From contig JASJDJ010000006.1 of the NCBI GenBank assembly GCA_030065635.1, positions 1 to 64,000 of the forward strand: a stretch of DNA of 64,000 nucleotides, in the 5' to 3' direction. How positions within the stretch are numbered: position 1 is the first letter of the stretch; every line of letters starts with the position of its first letter. Positions 1-9,072 of this stretch are shown one piece after another. Origin of the DNA: Xenococcaceae cyanobacterium MO_188.B32 (GTDB taxonomy: Bacteria > Cyanobacteriota > Cyanobacteriia > Cyanobacteriales > Xenococcaceae). A program made the position numbers and the translations under genes. The notes beneath the pieces are model-generated. The model saw only the letters and a program-made list of their open reading frames with translations, did not search any database and was not told the origin of the DNA.

Positions 1-443
1 CGAGTTTTCCCACTTTCATGATAACTTTCACCACTGCAATTAGTTGATACTAAAGGAAAATTGGTGACATTCGGAAACTCTGCTGCAATTATTTTTGTTA
101 CTTGTTCAAGTCTATCATCATAATCGGAGTGTGATTTGCTTTTTGAGGGAGGAATAGGTACAAGAAAATAGTTATCATTTGTATTTAAAAAATCACCCTT
201 AAAAAGTTCAATAACCTCATCAGCAAATCGATTTATAGCTGATTGTTTATATCTTAAACGATTCAACTCACTTGGCTTAATTTTAAAATTTAAAATAAAA
301 TCGTTTGTTTGAGAATATGTATAAGATGCTCCTGGAGTATAAATTCTCCCATATACTAAGTCCAAAGTAAGGTGTTCGGGACAATTTATTAGCCAATCAG
401 ACTCGTCTGTTTTACGCCATCTCACTTTCTCTTCTGTTATCAT
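1..443 (-). CDS. Phosphoribosyltransferase-like protein, 5' part only (ShosT-like candidate)
   Basis: I translated this frame by hand. It is open from an ATG at 443 to the window edge, about 147 codons. A GTG at 425 is an alternative start. The most telling segment is FLVPIPPSKSKSHSDYDDRL at residues 93-112, resembling the start of the core in ComF-like/amidophosphoribosyltransferase-type proteins. The PRPP-binding loop would lie beyond the window. The start overlaps the end of the DprA-like gene by 32 nt, so the two are probably co-translated. A DprA-like protein with a phosphoribosyltransferase is the composition reported for the ShosTA toxin-antitoxin/anti-phage system. The family assignment is my inference from one motif plus context; the open frame is seen directly. 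Confidence 0.6.
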   Translation of the reverse strand, partial: MITEEKVRWRKTDESDWLINCPEHLTLDLVYGRIYTPGASYTYSQTNDFILNFKIKPSELNRLRYKQSAINRFADEVIELFKGDFLNTNDNYFLVPIPPSKSKSHSDYDDRLEQVTKIIAAEFPNVTNFPLVSTNCSGESYHESGKT

Positions 444-1341
444 CCTGAAGTTTGCCTAATTCTTGAATTATTTCAGAGCCATCTACCACTTTGATAGCTC
501 CTCTCTTCAAAAATCGTCCAGTCCACTCAAGATTTTTTTCAAAACAGGAATTTAATATAAATAATTTTCTTCCTTGACTTAATGCTGCTCTTGCTTGAAT
601 TAGAGTTCCACTAGTATCAGAAGCCTCTACAATTACAGTTGCTAGAGATAAAGCTGACATAGTTTTATTCCTTTCTGGAAAGAAATATCTATTAGCTCGA
701 TAATTTTGAAGAGAATACTGATAAAAAGGCACTTGACTTATCAAAAGATGATTTTTAGCTATTTCTTTTTGTAACTCCACATTCGATTTTGGATAATTAT
801 GATTAAGTGCAGTACCAATTACAGCAATAGTTTTCCCCCCAAATTCGATAGCAGCTTCATGGGCAGCAGTATCGATACCCTCTGCTAGTCCAGACATCAC
901 GGTGTAATTGTTAGTAACTAGCAAATGAGTAATCTTTTTTGCTCTTTTTAACCCTTCTGATGATGCCTTTCGCGCCCCAACAACAGATACGGAAGGAGAG
1001 GATAACAAGTCTAATGCCCCCTGATAATAAAGAACTTCAATTGGATTTTTAGCATCCCTGAGACAGTTTGGGTATTCAAAATCACCATAAAAGAGTGCAG
1101 AAAACTTTGTAAATGGAAATAAATCGTTCAATGTAGATTTAATCTCATTGATATATTTAGTTGAAATATTTTCGATTTCAACAACATTAGAGGGTAAATC
1201 GTGATTTGATTGCCTAAAAATATCCGCTATTTTTTTGACGGAGCGATATTTCGTCCATAAAGCCTCATATGCTGTAATTTCTTTTACTGGAGAAAATATT
1301 TCGGATTTGGCTCTGTTTTGAAAGATAGACGTATTTTTCAT
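412..1341 (-). CDS. DprA/Smf-family Rossmann protein (ShosA-like candidate)
   Basis: The protein has the DprA core: VGARKASSEG, then SGLAEGIDTAAHEAA, GGKTIAVIGTALNHNYPKSN and PERNKTMSALSLATVIVEAS. In competence DprA this fold binds single-stranded DNA and loads RecA. The chain is about 309 residues from ATG 1341 (a TTG at 1374 would add 11). It ends soon after the Rossmann fold, without the usual C-terminal winged-helix domain. Together with the overlapping phosphoribosyltransferase-like gene downstream, this argues for an accessory DprA paralogue, probably the antitoxin-like half of a ShosTA-like pair, rather than the chromosomal competence gene. Codon use is AT-rich compared with neighbouring core genes, which fits horizontal transfer. 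Confidence 0.8.
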   Translation of the reverse strand: MKNTSIFQNRAKSEIFSPVKEITAYEALWTKYRSVKKIADIFRQSNHDLPSNVVEIENISTKYINEIKSTLNDLFPFTKFSALFYGDFEYPNCLRDAKNPIEVLYYQGALDLLSSPSVSVVGARKASSEGLKRAKKITHLLVTNNYTVMSGLAEGIDTAAHEAAIEFGGKTIAVIGTALNHNYPKSNVELQKEIAKNHLLISQVPFYQYSLQNYRANRYFFPERNKTMSALSLATVIVEASDTSGTLIQARAALSQGRKLFILNSCFEKNLEWTGRFLKRGAIKVVDGSEIIQELGKLQDDNRRESEMA

Positions 1342-1571
1342 AAATTGAAACAGTATTTCTATTAAACGTCCCAAGATTTAATTTTGAATCTGCTTAGTGC
1401 AAAAATACTATCATGATTGTTGAACGAAAAAACAAGTTAAAAATAAGAATAGAAACAGTACTATTTAGAATAATTCGTTTATTTTTGTTCGGCAAGATTA
1501 TGTAAAGCAGATCGTTAATTCACCATCGCGAAATCTAACACTATTGATATATCTATAACGTTAATATCTTG

Positions 1572-2262
1572 TCAGATATGCTTTATAGACTTTATAGATG
1601 CAGATAAAGGTAAATTATGCCCACCCGCAGCAGCAATTTCTAGGGCGCGACGGGCATGAACTTGCCCTTTGACATCTTTGAGGTTAGGGTAATTGAGACG
1701 AGAATGCCCTAGCTTACTCTCAATATCTAATTTTACAGGCTTGTATTGGTCAGGTCGATCGAGAAAATCGGCTACTTCTGTTAAACTTTCCAAGCCATAA
1801 ACCGATAACTCTTTAACGACTGCTGCTTCTTGGGCATTATCTACAGGCACAACTAAACCACTAATACCCAAACTTTGGGCTGCTGCTGCAATAGGTAAGA
1901 CTCCTGCTACAGCCCGTAAACTGCCATCCAAGCTAACCTCACCTAAAAACAAGTGATCTCCCAATAACTGGGCATTAACTTGTTCGGAAGCTGCTAAGAT
2001 ACCTAATACTAATAGGTAAATCGAAGCTAGGCCCTTCTTTCCGCAAATCCGCAGGAGTGAGATTAATCACAATTTTACGAACAGGAAAAGCAAAACCAGA
2101 ATTTTTTAAAGCTGCTTTGACTCGTTCTTTCGACTCTTGCACCGCAGCATCGGGTAAGCCTACTACTACAGTTTTGGGCAATCCGCCAGCAACATCTACT
2201 TCTACCCCAACTTTAACCGCATCAATACCAACGATCGCAGCACTCCAAATTCTGGCAAGCAT
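1572..2262 (-). pseudogene. comM: comM/YifB (Mg chelatase-like AAA+ protein), frameshifted and 3'-truncated
   Basis: The first reading frame (2262 to about 2004) starts MLARIWSAAIVGIDAVKVGV and runs to FDLPIS, the conserved N-terminal S5-like domain of ComM. The expected continuation (GILAASEQVNAQLLGDHLFL) is found one frame over, which implies a one-base insertion near 2004. The second frame continues through the RALEIAAAGGHNL motif and then loses homology at about 1625, just before the Walker A motif of the AAA+ domain. An intact ComM is about 500 residues; here only about the first 210 codons survive. ComM is a helicase that promotes branch migration during natural transformation, so this copy cannot work. 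The truncation lies beside the DprA-like/PRTase pair, suggesting that an accessory segment replaced the 3' end. Confidence 0.85.
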
Positions 2263-2392
2263 GGGTAATTAGAACAATAAAATTTACTCTCACTCTGCCA
2301 GTCTATTCGCCGAGGCTTTTATTATCTAACCGAGAATTTACCAATATTTTTGGCAGAAAATCTGTATCATTCTTGATGCCAGTCAATACTAA

Positions 2393-2791
2393 TTACTGTT
2401 CTTTGTTCGAGTTTGCTTGCCACACCTGTTGAATAAAACCGTTAAGTTGTTTTTTAGCTATTTGTTTATCTTTTATAGACAGATCGATACTATTTAGTTG
2501 AGCGATCGAAGGTACGATTTCGGTATCTAGGGCAGGACGGAAAAAACTGAGAGGTAAAAGCAAATCCGCTCCTTCACGGAGATCGATTATTTGACAGGCT
2601 GTGGGAAAATTATCTCTAGGTGTTGTGGAAGGATCGTTAAACTTAGCAAGAAATAATGGTCTAGCCCAACAAAATTGCCGTTTAACAATAACTTGAATTA
2701 CTTCACTATAAAGAAAAGCGGTTTGCCCCTCTATACATACAATTTGGTGAGACGCAAACTGAGAAAAAGTTTGGTTAGACTCTCTTGTCAT
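2393..2791 (-). CDS. Conserved hypothetical protein downstream of the RNase II-type gene
   Basis: This 132-residue protein is soluble, with no signal peptide or membrane segment. It begins 16 nt after the stop of the exoribonuclease gene on the same strand, so the two are very likely cotranscribed. Visible features are a central hydrophobic, aromatic-rich stretch (QFCWARPLFLAKF) and a charged, lysine/glutamine-rich C-terminal helix. I do not recognise a domain. The central region reads like the plain cyanobacterial conserved proteins that carry no named fold. No function is proposed. Confidence 0.7.
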   Translation of the reverse strand: MTRESNQTFSQFASHQIVCIEGQTAFLYSEVIQVIVKRQFCWARPLFLAKFNDPSTTPRDNFPTACQIIDLREGADLLLPLSFFRPALDTEIVPSIAQLNSIDLSIKDKQIAKKQLNGFIQQVWQANSNKEQ

Positions 2792-2807
2792 CTCTAAAGA
2801 TTAAAGT

Positions 2808-4826
2808 TTAACTAGCTGTTGATTGAATTTCTGTGGAAGCGACTTCGCGAAAACGAATTTCATCTCGATGGGGATCGGCACGAGTTACTTGCACTTCCAG
2901 ACGATCGCCCAAAGCTACGGAACGTTCAAAGCGATGAGGCAATTCTAAACCTAAATCTTCCAATAAAATTAATCCCAAGTTATCATCTTCTCGTAACCAA
3001 CGCAGTACTAAAACTTGCCAACTGCGATCGGCATTACGACGCAAATACTCTAGTCCCCAATAACGATTAGTTTGACGTTCGACTAAAGTTGCTTCGTAAG
3101 CAGAGGTGGTGACACTAAAAAGAATTTCTTGTAATTCTTCACTCGAAAAAGGAAGGGGATCGTCTTTAAGATGCGCTTTAATTTGAAAATGAGCCAGTAA
3201 ATCGGTGTAACGACGAATAGGAGAGGTTACTTGAATGTAACTATCTAAACCCAGACTGGCATGACGGACAGGAGTTATACCCATTTCACTACGAGGCATA
3301 CAGCGACGCAAGGCACAGAAACGTACTGGACCGGCTGGCAATAGTGAAAGTTCTTCGTCTGGGGGTAATTCTGGTTGAGGTTGTCCCCGAAAAGGTAGGG
3401 GTAAATTATGTTCTTTCCCATAACTTCCTGCTACTTCTCCTGCTAAAATCATCATCTCTGCTACTAACTGGCGAGATTGAGATATATCGAGTAATTCAAT
3501 AGTAATTTCTTCATCTTCTCTTACTTTGATCGTAGATTCTGGCATTTGAATCTGGATTGAACCCTGGGCTTTACGCCATTCCCTGCGCCTTTTTGCTTGC
3601 TTGGCTAACTCGGCAATTTCTGGCTCTTTTAATACTCCCAACTCCAACATTTCATCAACATCTTCATAGGTGAGGCGGTAAGTTGGTTTAATTAGAGTGG
3701 AGTGAATGCAATACTCTTCTACTGCTCCACTTTCTGAAAGGATTACACCGAAACTAAGAGCAGCACAAACTTGCCCTTGAACCAAACTCATAGGTCCAGT
3801 GGCTAGTTCTGTCGGGAACATGGAAATCATGCCTGTCGGTAAGTAGAGGCTGGTACTGCGACGACGTGCTTCTAAGTCTAGTTCATCTCCTGGATCTACT
3901 ATACGACTGGGATCGGCAATATGAATCCAGAGTCTTGGCGATCGCTCTTCTCCAAGATATTCTATACTCAAACCATCGTCTATTTCTTCCGTGCTTTCGT
4001 CATCGATAGTATAGACTTTCAGATGAGTCAAATCGAGACGGTCAGAATCAAAGTCATTAGGGGGAGATTGCAGCCAAGATTGCGCCACTTCAAGTACCTT
4101 TTTGGGAAAATTAACAGGATAAGAACTACGGCGTAAAAACAAATTTTCGTGTTTACTCCACCATCCTATATCCACTAGCAACTCAAAGGCAGACCCAGGA
4201 GCCGATGCACGCCCTGCTAATGCTAAGATTTCTTGGGCAAGACGAGAATTACTGTCGGGTTCTAGTACTACCTTCTCAATTACTTCTAAGCGAGAGCGGT
4301 CGCTATCTGTCCATTCTACTGTTTCTCTCGCTAATGCTTGTTGAATATGGGCAATAAATTCTGATTTTTCTCGATTTTTTTGCTCTTCTACTTCTAGTTG
4401 ATGCTTGATTTCTTCTACCTGATTGAGCGAGCGAGGTTCATAATTATCGCCTTTTTTTTTGAAGTAGATTTTATCTTGACAGAGGAGAGTGTGGGCAGCG
4501 TAGCACAAAGCTGGACTTCGATCGGAGAATAAAAGTTCTGCCATTTGTTCGGGAGTAACAGATTCTCCTTCTTCGACTAATATTTCCCACGCTATCTCTA
4601 AGTTACTTGGGTCTAGATAAGGCTGTATTTCTTCAATAAAGCTAGGAATATCAGTAGGCTCGTAGGAATTTCCGCTTACTGTATATTCTACTCGCTGAGG
4701 ACGAATCTTATGGGATTGTCCCTTTCCATCTACAACGATCCAATCTTTTTTGCCTTCTGGACGTTCCGCTACTGCAAGAAGACGTTCCCCTTGTAGTCTG
4801 AATTCAATCAGCGTTCCTTTTTCCAC
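2808..4826 (-). CDS. RNB-domain exoribonuclease (RNase II/R family)
   Basis: This is a 672-residue 3'-to-5' hydrolytic exoribonuclease. The RNB catalytic domain is marked by TIDDESTEEIDDGLS at about residues 273-287, whose aspartates coordinate Mg2+, followed by LWIHIADPSRIVDPGDELD and ARRRSTSLYLPTGMISMFP. The C-terminal part has YIQVTSPIRRYTDLLAHFQI, a family hallmark, then a short S1-like end. The N-terminal 270 residues are shorter and different from E. coli RNase R, as in other cyanobacterial members. It lies downstream of rpmG and rpsR on the same strand, a linkage known from other cyanobacteria, consistent with a role in ribosome or RNA quality control. Confidence 0.92.
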   Translation of the reverse strand: MEKGTLIEFRLQGERLLAVAERPEGKKDWIVVDGKGQSHKIRPQRVEYTVSGNSYEPTDIPSFIEEIQPYLDPSNLEIAWEILVEEGESVTPEQMAELLFSDRSPALCYAAHTLLCQDKIYFKKKGDNYEPRSLNQVEEIKHQLEVEEQKNREKSEFIAHIQQALARETVEWTDSDRSRLEVIEKVVLEPDSNSRLAQEILALAGRASAPGSAFELLVDIGWWSKHENLFLRRSSYPVNFPKKVLEVAQSWLQSPPNDFDSDRLDLTHLKVYTIDDESTEEIDDGLSIEYLGEERSPRLWIHIADPSRIVDPGDELDLEARRRSTSLYLPTGMISMFPTELATGPMSLVQGQVCAALSFGVILSESGAVEEYCIHSTLIKPTYRLTYEDVDEMLELGVLKEPEIAELAKQAKRRREWRKAQGSIQIQMPESTIKVREDEEITIELLDISQSRQLVAEMMILAGEVAGSYGKEHNLPLPFRGQPQPELPPDEELSLLPAGPVRFCALRRCMPRSEMGITPVRHASLGLDSYIQVTSPIRRYTDLLAHFQIKAHLKDDPLPFSSEELQEILFSVTTSAYEATLVERQTNRYWGLEYLRRNADRSWQVLVLRWLREDDNLGLILLEDLGLELPHRFERSVALGDRLEVQVTRADPHRDEIRFREVASTEIQSTAS

Positions 4827-4916
4827 CAGCTTTGTGCTTCAACACTTAACAACTTAATCTTCAGTCTACCTTTTGCTTACTCAATTTGTTTTGACTAGAA
4901 TTTACTCAAGTAGTTA

Positions 4917-5132
4917 TTAACCTTCTTTATTAATGAAAGGTAGTAATGCGAGAATACGCGCTTTTTTGACTGCGTCAGTTAAGTCTCTTTGTTGTTGAGC
5001 AGTTAAACCAGTGATCCGCCGAGGTAAAATTTTGCCTCTCTCTGTAATAAATTTGCGGAGCAATTCTACATCTTTGTAATCGATAGGGTCGCTAGGTTTA
5101 ATAGGGGAAAGACGTTTGCGGTAGTATGCCAT
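4917..5132 (-). CDS. rpsR: 30S ribosomal protein S18
   Basis: The 71-residue protein begins [20 protein letters not shown] and contains the S18 signature [19 protein letters not shown] and [20 protein letters not shown]. It binds 16S rRNA with S6 in the platform of the small subunit. It lies 56 nt downstream of rpmG on the same strand, and the exoribonuclease gene follows 90 nt further on. Length and sequence are typical for cyanobacteria, and nothing is missing. Confidence 0.98.
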   Translation of the reverse strand: MAYYRKRLSPIKPSDPIDYKDVELLRKFITERGKILPRRITGLTAQQQRDLTDAVKKARILALLPFINKEG

Positions 5133-5188
5133 AATTTTTGTTAAATAAAATATCTTTTTTAACGCTCGAGCGAGCGAGTAACTGGTAA

Positions 5189-5383
5189 TTATTTAATTTC
5201 TTTATGCACGGTGTGCTTATTGCAATGAGTACAGAACTTTTTCAGTTCTAATCTCCCTGTGGTGTTGCGACGGTTTTTGCTAGTGGTATAACGAGATACA
5301 CCAGGAGAGCGCTTGTTGCTGTTGCTGCGACATTCGGTGCATTCTAAACTAATAATAATACGTACACCCTTTTTACTTGCCAT
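5189..5383 (-). CDS. rpmG: 50S ribosomal protein L33
   Basis: The 64-residue protein starts [18 protein letters not shown] and has two Cys-X2-Cys pairs (CTEC near residue 15 and CTHC near residue 52), the zinc-binding C+ form of L33. It also carries the typical [20 protein letters not shown] segment. It heads the rpmG-rpsR-exoribonuclease gene run on the minus strand and is a small component of the large ribosomal subunit. Confidence 0.98.
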   Translation of the reverse strand: MASKKGVRIIISLECTECRSNSNKRSPGVSRYTTSKNRRNTTGRLELKKFCTHCNKHTVHKEIK

Positions 5384-5426
5384 AGTTTTAACTATTTTAT
5401 TGGTTACTTATATTGAGACACGCAAA

Positions 5427-5957
5427 TTAATATTTTTGCATATTTTTCTTCAATTCAGCAAATATTTTTTTTAATCTTAAGTCTAAAGAAAAGCCTCGTT
5501 GGCTCGGTACTATCATAGTATCGGTAAAGCGATCGTGCAGAGCTTGATTGAAATCTTCGTCAACTAAAGCTGCTAAACAGTCTACTAACAAAGGGACATT
5601 GAGTAGTAGCATAGATAAGGGATCGACAAAATTAATTTGTAACCCATACATTGCTAACATGGCAGCAACGCCAACTATTCCTTCTCTTTTAGTTAAAGAC
5701 ATCAACTCGGGCATTCTGGCGTAACGAAAGTCCATTACTCTCACATCTAACGCCCATCTTCCCAAGCTTTGCCCTTGATTTTTGTCTACCCAAACTACGC
5801 GCATTCCCAACCAAGCAAGCAGAAATATTAGCCACTGAAAAGCACCAAAAAAAGAACTGAGAAACCAAACAGCAACAAAATCAATTAAAAATGCTCCAGT
5901 TCTGCGCTCAAATGGTACTTTAGGAAAATCGTTGTTTCCTAGTTCATCTTCGTACAT
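5427..5957 (-). CDS. RDD-family membrane protein
   Basis: The 176-residue protein has the RDD-family opening FERRTGAFLIDFVAVWFL, in which the conserved Arg, Asp pattern sits at the start of the first membrane helix. It is followed by a second hydrophobic stretch (WLIFLLAWLGMRVVWV) and by KNQGQSLGRWALDVRV, the loop seen in RDD proteins. A third hydrophobic region follows, near residues 93-130. The C-terminus is cytosolic-looking and lysine-rich. RDD proteins are small integral membrane proteins; some act in ion or solute transport, but most are unassigned. The gene lies 43 nt upstream of rpmG on the same strand and may be the first gene of that run. Confidence 0.85.
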   Translation of the reverse strand: MYEDELGNNDFPKVPFERRTGAFLIDFVAVWFLSSFFGAFQWLIFLLAWLGMRVVWVDKNQGQSLGRWALDVRVMDFRYARMPELMSLTKREGIVGVAAMLAMYGLQINFVDPLSMLLLNVPLLVDCLAALVDEDFNQALHDRFTDTMIVPSQRGFSLDLRLKKIFAELKKNMQKY

Positions 5958-6051
5958 TACTTTTTTCTGTATTATTTAAAATAGGTTATTACTTCAAGTT
6001 TAGCTTTCAGGGAAAGAGCAGAAAAAAAATAGAAGTAGTTTTCCCTATGCC

Positions 6052-6078
6052 CCTGAAGCTCCTGAAGCTCCTGAAGTT
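6052..6078 (+). repeat. Three tandem 9-bp units upstream of moeA
   Basis: CCTGAAGCT occurs at 6052-6060 and 6061-6069, and CCTGAAGTT at 6070-6078. The tract lies in the spacer between the divergent RDD gene and moeA, about 50 nt before the moeA start. It may be a slippage product with no function. Its position near a promoter means that copy-number change could alter spacing. Confidence 0.8.
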
Positions 6079-6128
6079 CCCCTGCTCCCTACCCATCCTA
6101 TTTTCTAATTAATTTAGATTACCCACTT

Positions 6129-7370
6129 ATGTTGCCAGTTAAAGATGCTGAATCGATTATTTTGAATCTAGTTAAGTCACTCAAATTAGAAGACACAGAA
6201 ATAGTAGGTTTAGATGCTGCGGTTGGGCGTATTTTGGCAGCCCCTGTTACTAGCAAACTAGATTTTCCTTATTGGGATAATTCGGCAATGGATGGTTACG
6301 CAATCCGTTACGAGGATGTTAAAGATAGTAACCCCAACAACCCAGTAACTTTAGAAGTTGTGGAAGAAATTCCTGCTGGTTGTCCGCCAAAAGTAACACT
6401 GACAACAGGACAAGCAGCCCGTATCTTTACTGGGGCAATGATGCCAAATGGTGCCGATACTATTGTTATTCAGGAAAATACTCAAAAAGAAGGCAATAAA
6501 GTAAAAATTCTCTCCGCGCCTCAACCTCAAGAATTTGTCAGACATAAAGCCTCTTTCTATCAAGCAGGAACGCCGATGTTGCAGCCAGGGATAAAGATAG
6601 GTGCAGCAGAGATAGCAGTATTAGCTACGGCACAATGTACGCAATTAACTGTCTATCGCCTTCCCAAAGTAGCGATCTTATCCACAGGGGATGAGTTAGT
6701 CTCCCCCGATAGTCCTCTTCAACCAGGGCAAATTGTCGATTCTAATCAGTATGCCTTAGCTAGTTTAGTGGCGCAAAGTGGAGCAATACCAATTAAGCTA
6801 GGAATTATACCAGACAAACCTCAAATATTAAAAAGCGCGATCAAGCGGGCTATAAATTCGACAGATATTGTTTTATCCACAGGAGGCGTATCTGTAGGAG
6901 ATTACGATTATATCGATCGTCTTCTCGCAGAATTGGGGGGAGAAATACATATTCGTAGTGTAGCAGTTAAACCAGGAAAGCCTCTAACAGTAGCTACCTT
7001 TGCTAACGATTGTCTTTATTTTGGTATTCCTGGTAATCCTGTTTCCGCTTTAGTTAGTTGTTGGCGTTTTGTCTTACCAGCCCTCAAAAAACTCTCGGGA
7101 TTAGCCAATAATTACCAACCAGCTTTTGTCAAAGCTATTACTCGCGGTGATTTACGTGCTGGTGGTAAACGAGAAACTTATCTCTGGGGACGGTTACATT
7201 TAGTTAATGGTAATTATGAATTTGTGCTGGCTGGTGGTAGCCATAGTTCTGGGAATTTAATTAATTTGGCACAAACTAATGGTTTAGCAGTAGTGCCCAT
7301 AGGAGAAAAATTACTTGCTGCGGGGACAGAAGTTAATGTAATGCAAGTTGGTTTGCCACTAGTTGATTAA
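6129..7370 (+). CDS. moeA: Molybdopterin molybdotransferase MoeA
   Basis: The 413-residue protein inserts molybdate into adenylylated molybdopterin in the last step of molybdenum cofactor synthesis. Motifs in order are DNSAMDGYAIR at residues 50-60, GAMMPNGADTIVIQE, ILSTGDELV, STGGVSVGDYDY, AVKPGKPLT and GIPGNPVSALVSCW. These cover MoeA domain 2, the MogA-like domain 3 and the C-terminal beta domain 4. Length is normal and the start ATG at 6129 matches the family N-terminus. No other cofactor genes lie nearby. Its 3' end overlaps the convergent FHA gene by 12 nt. Confidence 0.97.
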   Translation: MLPVKDAESIILNLVKSLKLEDTEIVGLDAAVGRILAAPVTSKLDFPYWDNSAMDGYAIRYEDVKDSNPNNPVTLEVVEEIPAGCPPKVTLTTGQAARIFTGAMMPNGADTIVIQENTQKEGNKVKILSAPQPQEFVRHKASFYQAGTPMLQPGIKIGAAEIAVLATAQCTQLTVYRLPKVAILSTGDELVSPDSPLQPGQIVDSNQYALASLVAQSGAIPIKLGIIPDKPQILKSAIKRAINSTDIVLSTGGVSVGDYDYIDRLLAELGGEIHIRSVAVKPGKPLTVATFANDCLYFGIPGNPVSALVSCWRFVLPALKKLSGLANNYQPAFVKAITRGDLRAGGKRETYLWGRLHLVNGNYEFVLAGGSHSSGNLINLAQTNGLAVVPIGEKLLAAGTEVNVMQVGLPLVD

Positions 7371-7748
7371 GGTATTTTTAGTATCTTTTAGTCGCCTAGT
7401 TTTGGACCTTTTTTGTTCCTCACTGGTATCTTCTTCTGGTTCTGAAGCTGATTCTATCTTAATCAGAATTTTTGGACCCGAACTAGCTAAACGCATAATC
7501 ATGCCATCGACTACCAAAGTTTTAGTAATTCTCTTCCCATCAACATAGGTTCCATTAGCTCCCAAATTTACCAATTCCCATTCATCTGCTACTTTTCTAA
7601 TTTCCACATGATGGCGAGAAACTACTGCGCTGTAAAGGACTACTTCATTACTAGTTGAGCGACCAATGCTAATTTTTGGCTCATTTTTAAACGTCCAGCT
7701 TTGAACTGGAACTGGTTGGAGAGGATGTAGTAGGGTTAAAGTAATCAC
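7359..7748 (-). CDS. Small FHA-domain protein
   Basis: The 129-residue protein is almost entirely one forkhead-associated domain, which binds phosphothreonine peptides. The core motifs are ISIGRSTSNEVVL, VVSRHHVEIR (with the conserved Ser-Arg-His) and LVNLGANGTYVDGKRI. The C-terminal 30 residues are a charged, disordered-looking tail. There is no membrane segment. Its 3' end overlaps moeA by 12 nt in convergent orientation. It is probably a phospho-dependent adaptor in Ser/Thr kinase signalling. No kinase gene lies next to it, so the partner is unknown. Confidence 0.93.
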   Translation of the reverse strand: MITLTLLHPLQPVPVQSWTFKNEPKISIGRSTSNEVVLYSAVVSRHHVEIRKVADEWELVNLGANGTYVDGKRITKTLVVDGMIMRLASSGPKILIKIESASEPEEDTSEEQKRSKTRRLKDTKNTLIN

Positions 7749-7994
7749 AGATATGCTGTCTTAATTAATTGTTTTAATTTAGGAACGTTGTTAAATTCAT
7801 TCCCAGACTTTTAGACGCTTCCTCTAGCTAGTATATTACCAACAAAGATTTAAGATAAAAGTGAGCGGTAAAAAAAACCGCACTTATAACCTCAATATTA
7901 GCCGATTTCGTTGAGATATATCTGTATCATTACCTCGACTGTTTGTAGTTTAAATTACATTTAGACTCTCAATAGTTTATTTACAGGCAAATTT

Positions 7995-8318
7995 TTATCG
8001 CCATAGTTTATTTTCTAAATCTCTAACTTGACGTTCTAAACGGTCTATTCGACCTCTCAACTCATCCATTTCTGACTGACGAGGAACTCCCAAATCTTGC
8101 AACATATTCTTCATTTGCCGTTCCATCTGTTTTTGCCAATTGCCTTGTTCTGAATTAATTTGATTGGTCAACTCATCCATAAAGGCTTTGGCTTGGTCTG
8201 GATTAATTTTCCCTTCTTTAACCCATTCTTCACTTACTTCTTTGATTTTTTCAGCTACTAAAGAGGTTGTGCCAACTCCTACCATTAATAGCTGCTTCAA
8301 CCAGTCATTATTTTCCAC
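7995..8318 (-). CDS. Phasin-like coiled-coil protein
   Basis: The 107-residue protein begins with a short hydrophobic segment (LLMVGVGTTSLVAEKIKEV) and continues as amphipathic helix ending in RGRIDRLERQVRDLENKLW, a clear heptad coiled coil. This layout matches the phasin-like proteins annotated in cyanobacteria and other bacteria. Phasins coat polyhydroxyalkanoate granules, but many members of the family occur without PHA genes, and none are visible in this window. The granule role is therefore only an inference from family resemblance. Confidence 0.75.
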   Translation of the reverse strand: MENNDWLKQLLMVGVGTTSLVAEKIKEVSEEWVKEGKINPDQAKAFMDELTNQINSEQGNWQKQMERQMKNMLQDLGVPRQSEMDELRGRIDRLERQVRDLENKLWR

Positions 8319-8616
8319 TTTGTTATCTCCTGGGTCATATTCCTTTTCATTCGATCATAGAATAACGAATTGAAAATAGACTTTAATTTTGTCATAACTA
8401 AAGATGGTAATCGAATGGCTTAAATTTAGGGTAATCTCTGAACTCGAAAAAAAAATTTTACAATTTCTCAAAGACAATTAGCGATTAGGGATTAGCAAAA
8501 AACTGATTGAGAGTGAGGAACGGCGAAGCTTCTTCGCGTTGTGGAAAAATCACGCTGTTGACAAACAACGTAGTTTCTTAACTTGTCACAGATGCCTAAT
8601 CCCTAATCCTCTTATT

Positions 8617-8961
8617 TTATTCCACTTCTTCTTCGGTAAAATCATAGACATCTACTAACACGGAGTAGTTGGGCTGTTCTCCGGTATTTCTCCATTCCGG
8701 TTCTTTTTGTTCGACTATTCTGACCTCTGGTTCGTAAATTCGCAGTTGATAGTCTGTTTGTTGCTGATTTTCTTCTTCAATCGCAAAATTCCAATCAGCA
8801 GAGTTCTTGGTTTCTAATCCTCTTAAATGGCGTGCCCCATCGTCTATAGGTGCGGTAGGTTCATTATTTGCTAGAGTCGGAGATTCCTTGGCAAATGTGC
8901 TTAGTCCTAGCACACTAAAAGCTATCATAAAACCAACAATTATTTTGCTTTGGTTATTCAT
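8617..8961 (-). CDS. Secreted hypothetical protein
   Basis: The 114-residue protein has a signal peptide (IIVGFMIAFSVLGLSTFA, cleavage probably near residue 24). The mature part is acidic and low in complexity, and ends in DVYDFTEEEVE. I see no domain. The gene stands alone, with about 300 nt free on its 3' side. That spacer is AT-rich and includes a short GC-rich hairpin-like patch near 8520-8545. It is likely a small periplasmic or extracellular protein of unknown role. Confidence 0.6.
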   Translation of the reverse strand: MNNQSKIIVGFMIAFSVLGLSTFAKESPTLANNEPTAPIDDGARHLRGLETKNSADWNFAIEEENQQQTDYQLRIYEPEVRIVEQKEPEWRNTGEQPNYSVLVDVYDFTEEEVE

Positions 8962-9072
8962 CTGCTTCTTTCAACCATAGCTTTATTTTTTATCCTAAAA
9001 CAAATTAAATAAAATAATTCAATTTAATTTAAAATATTTATAAAAACTATGGTTTTGACACTCTCAGACAAA

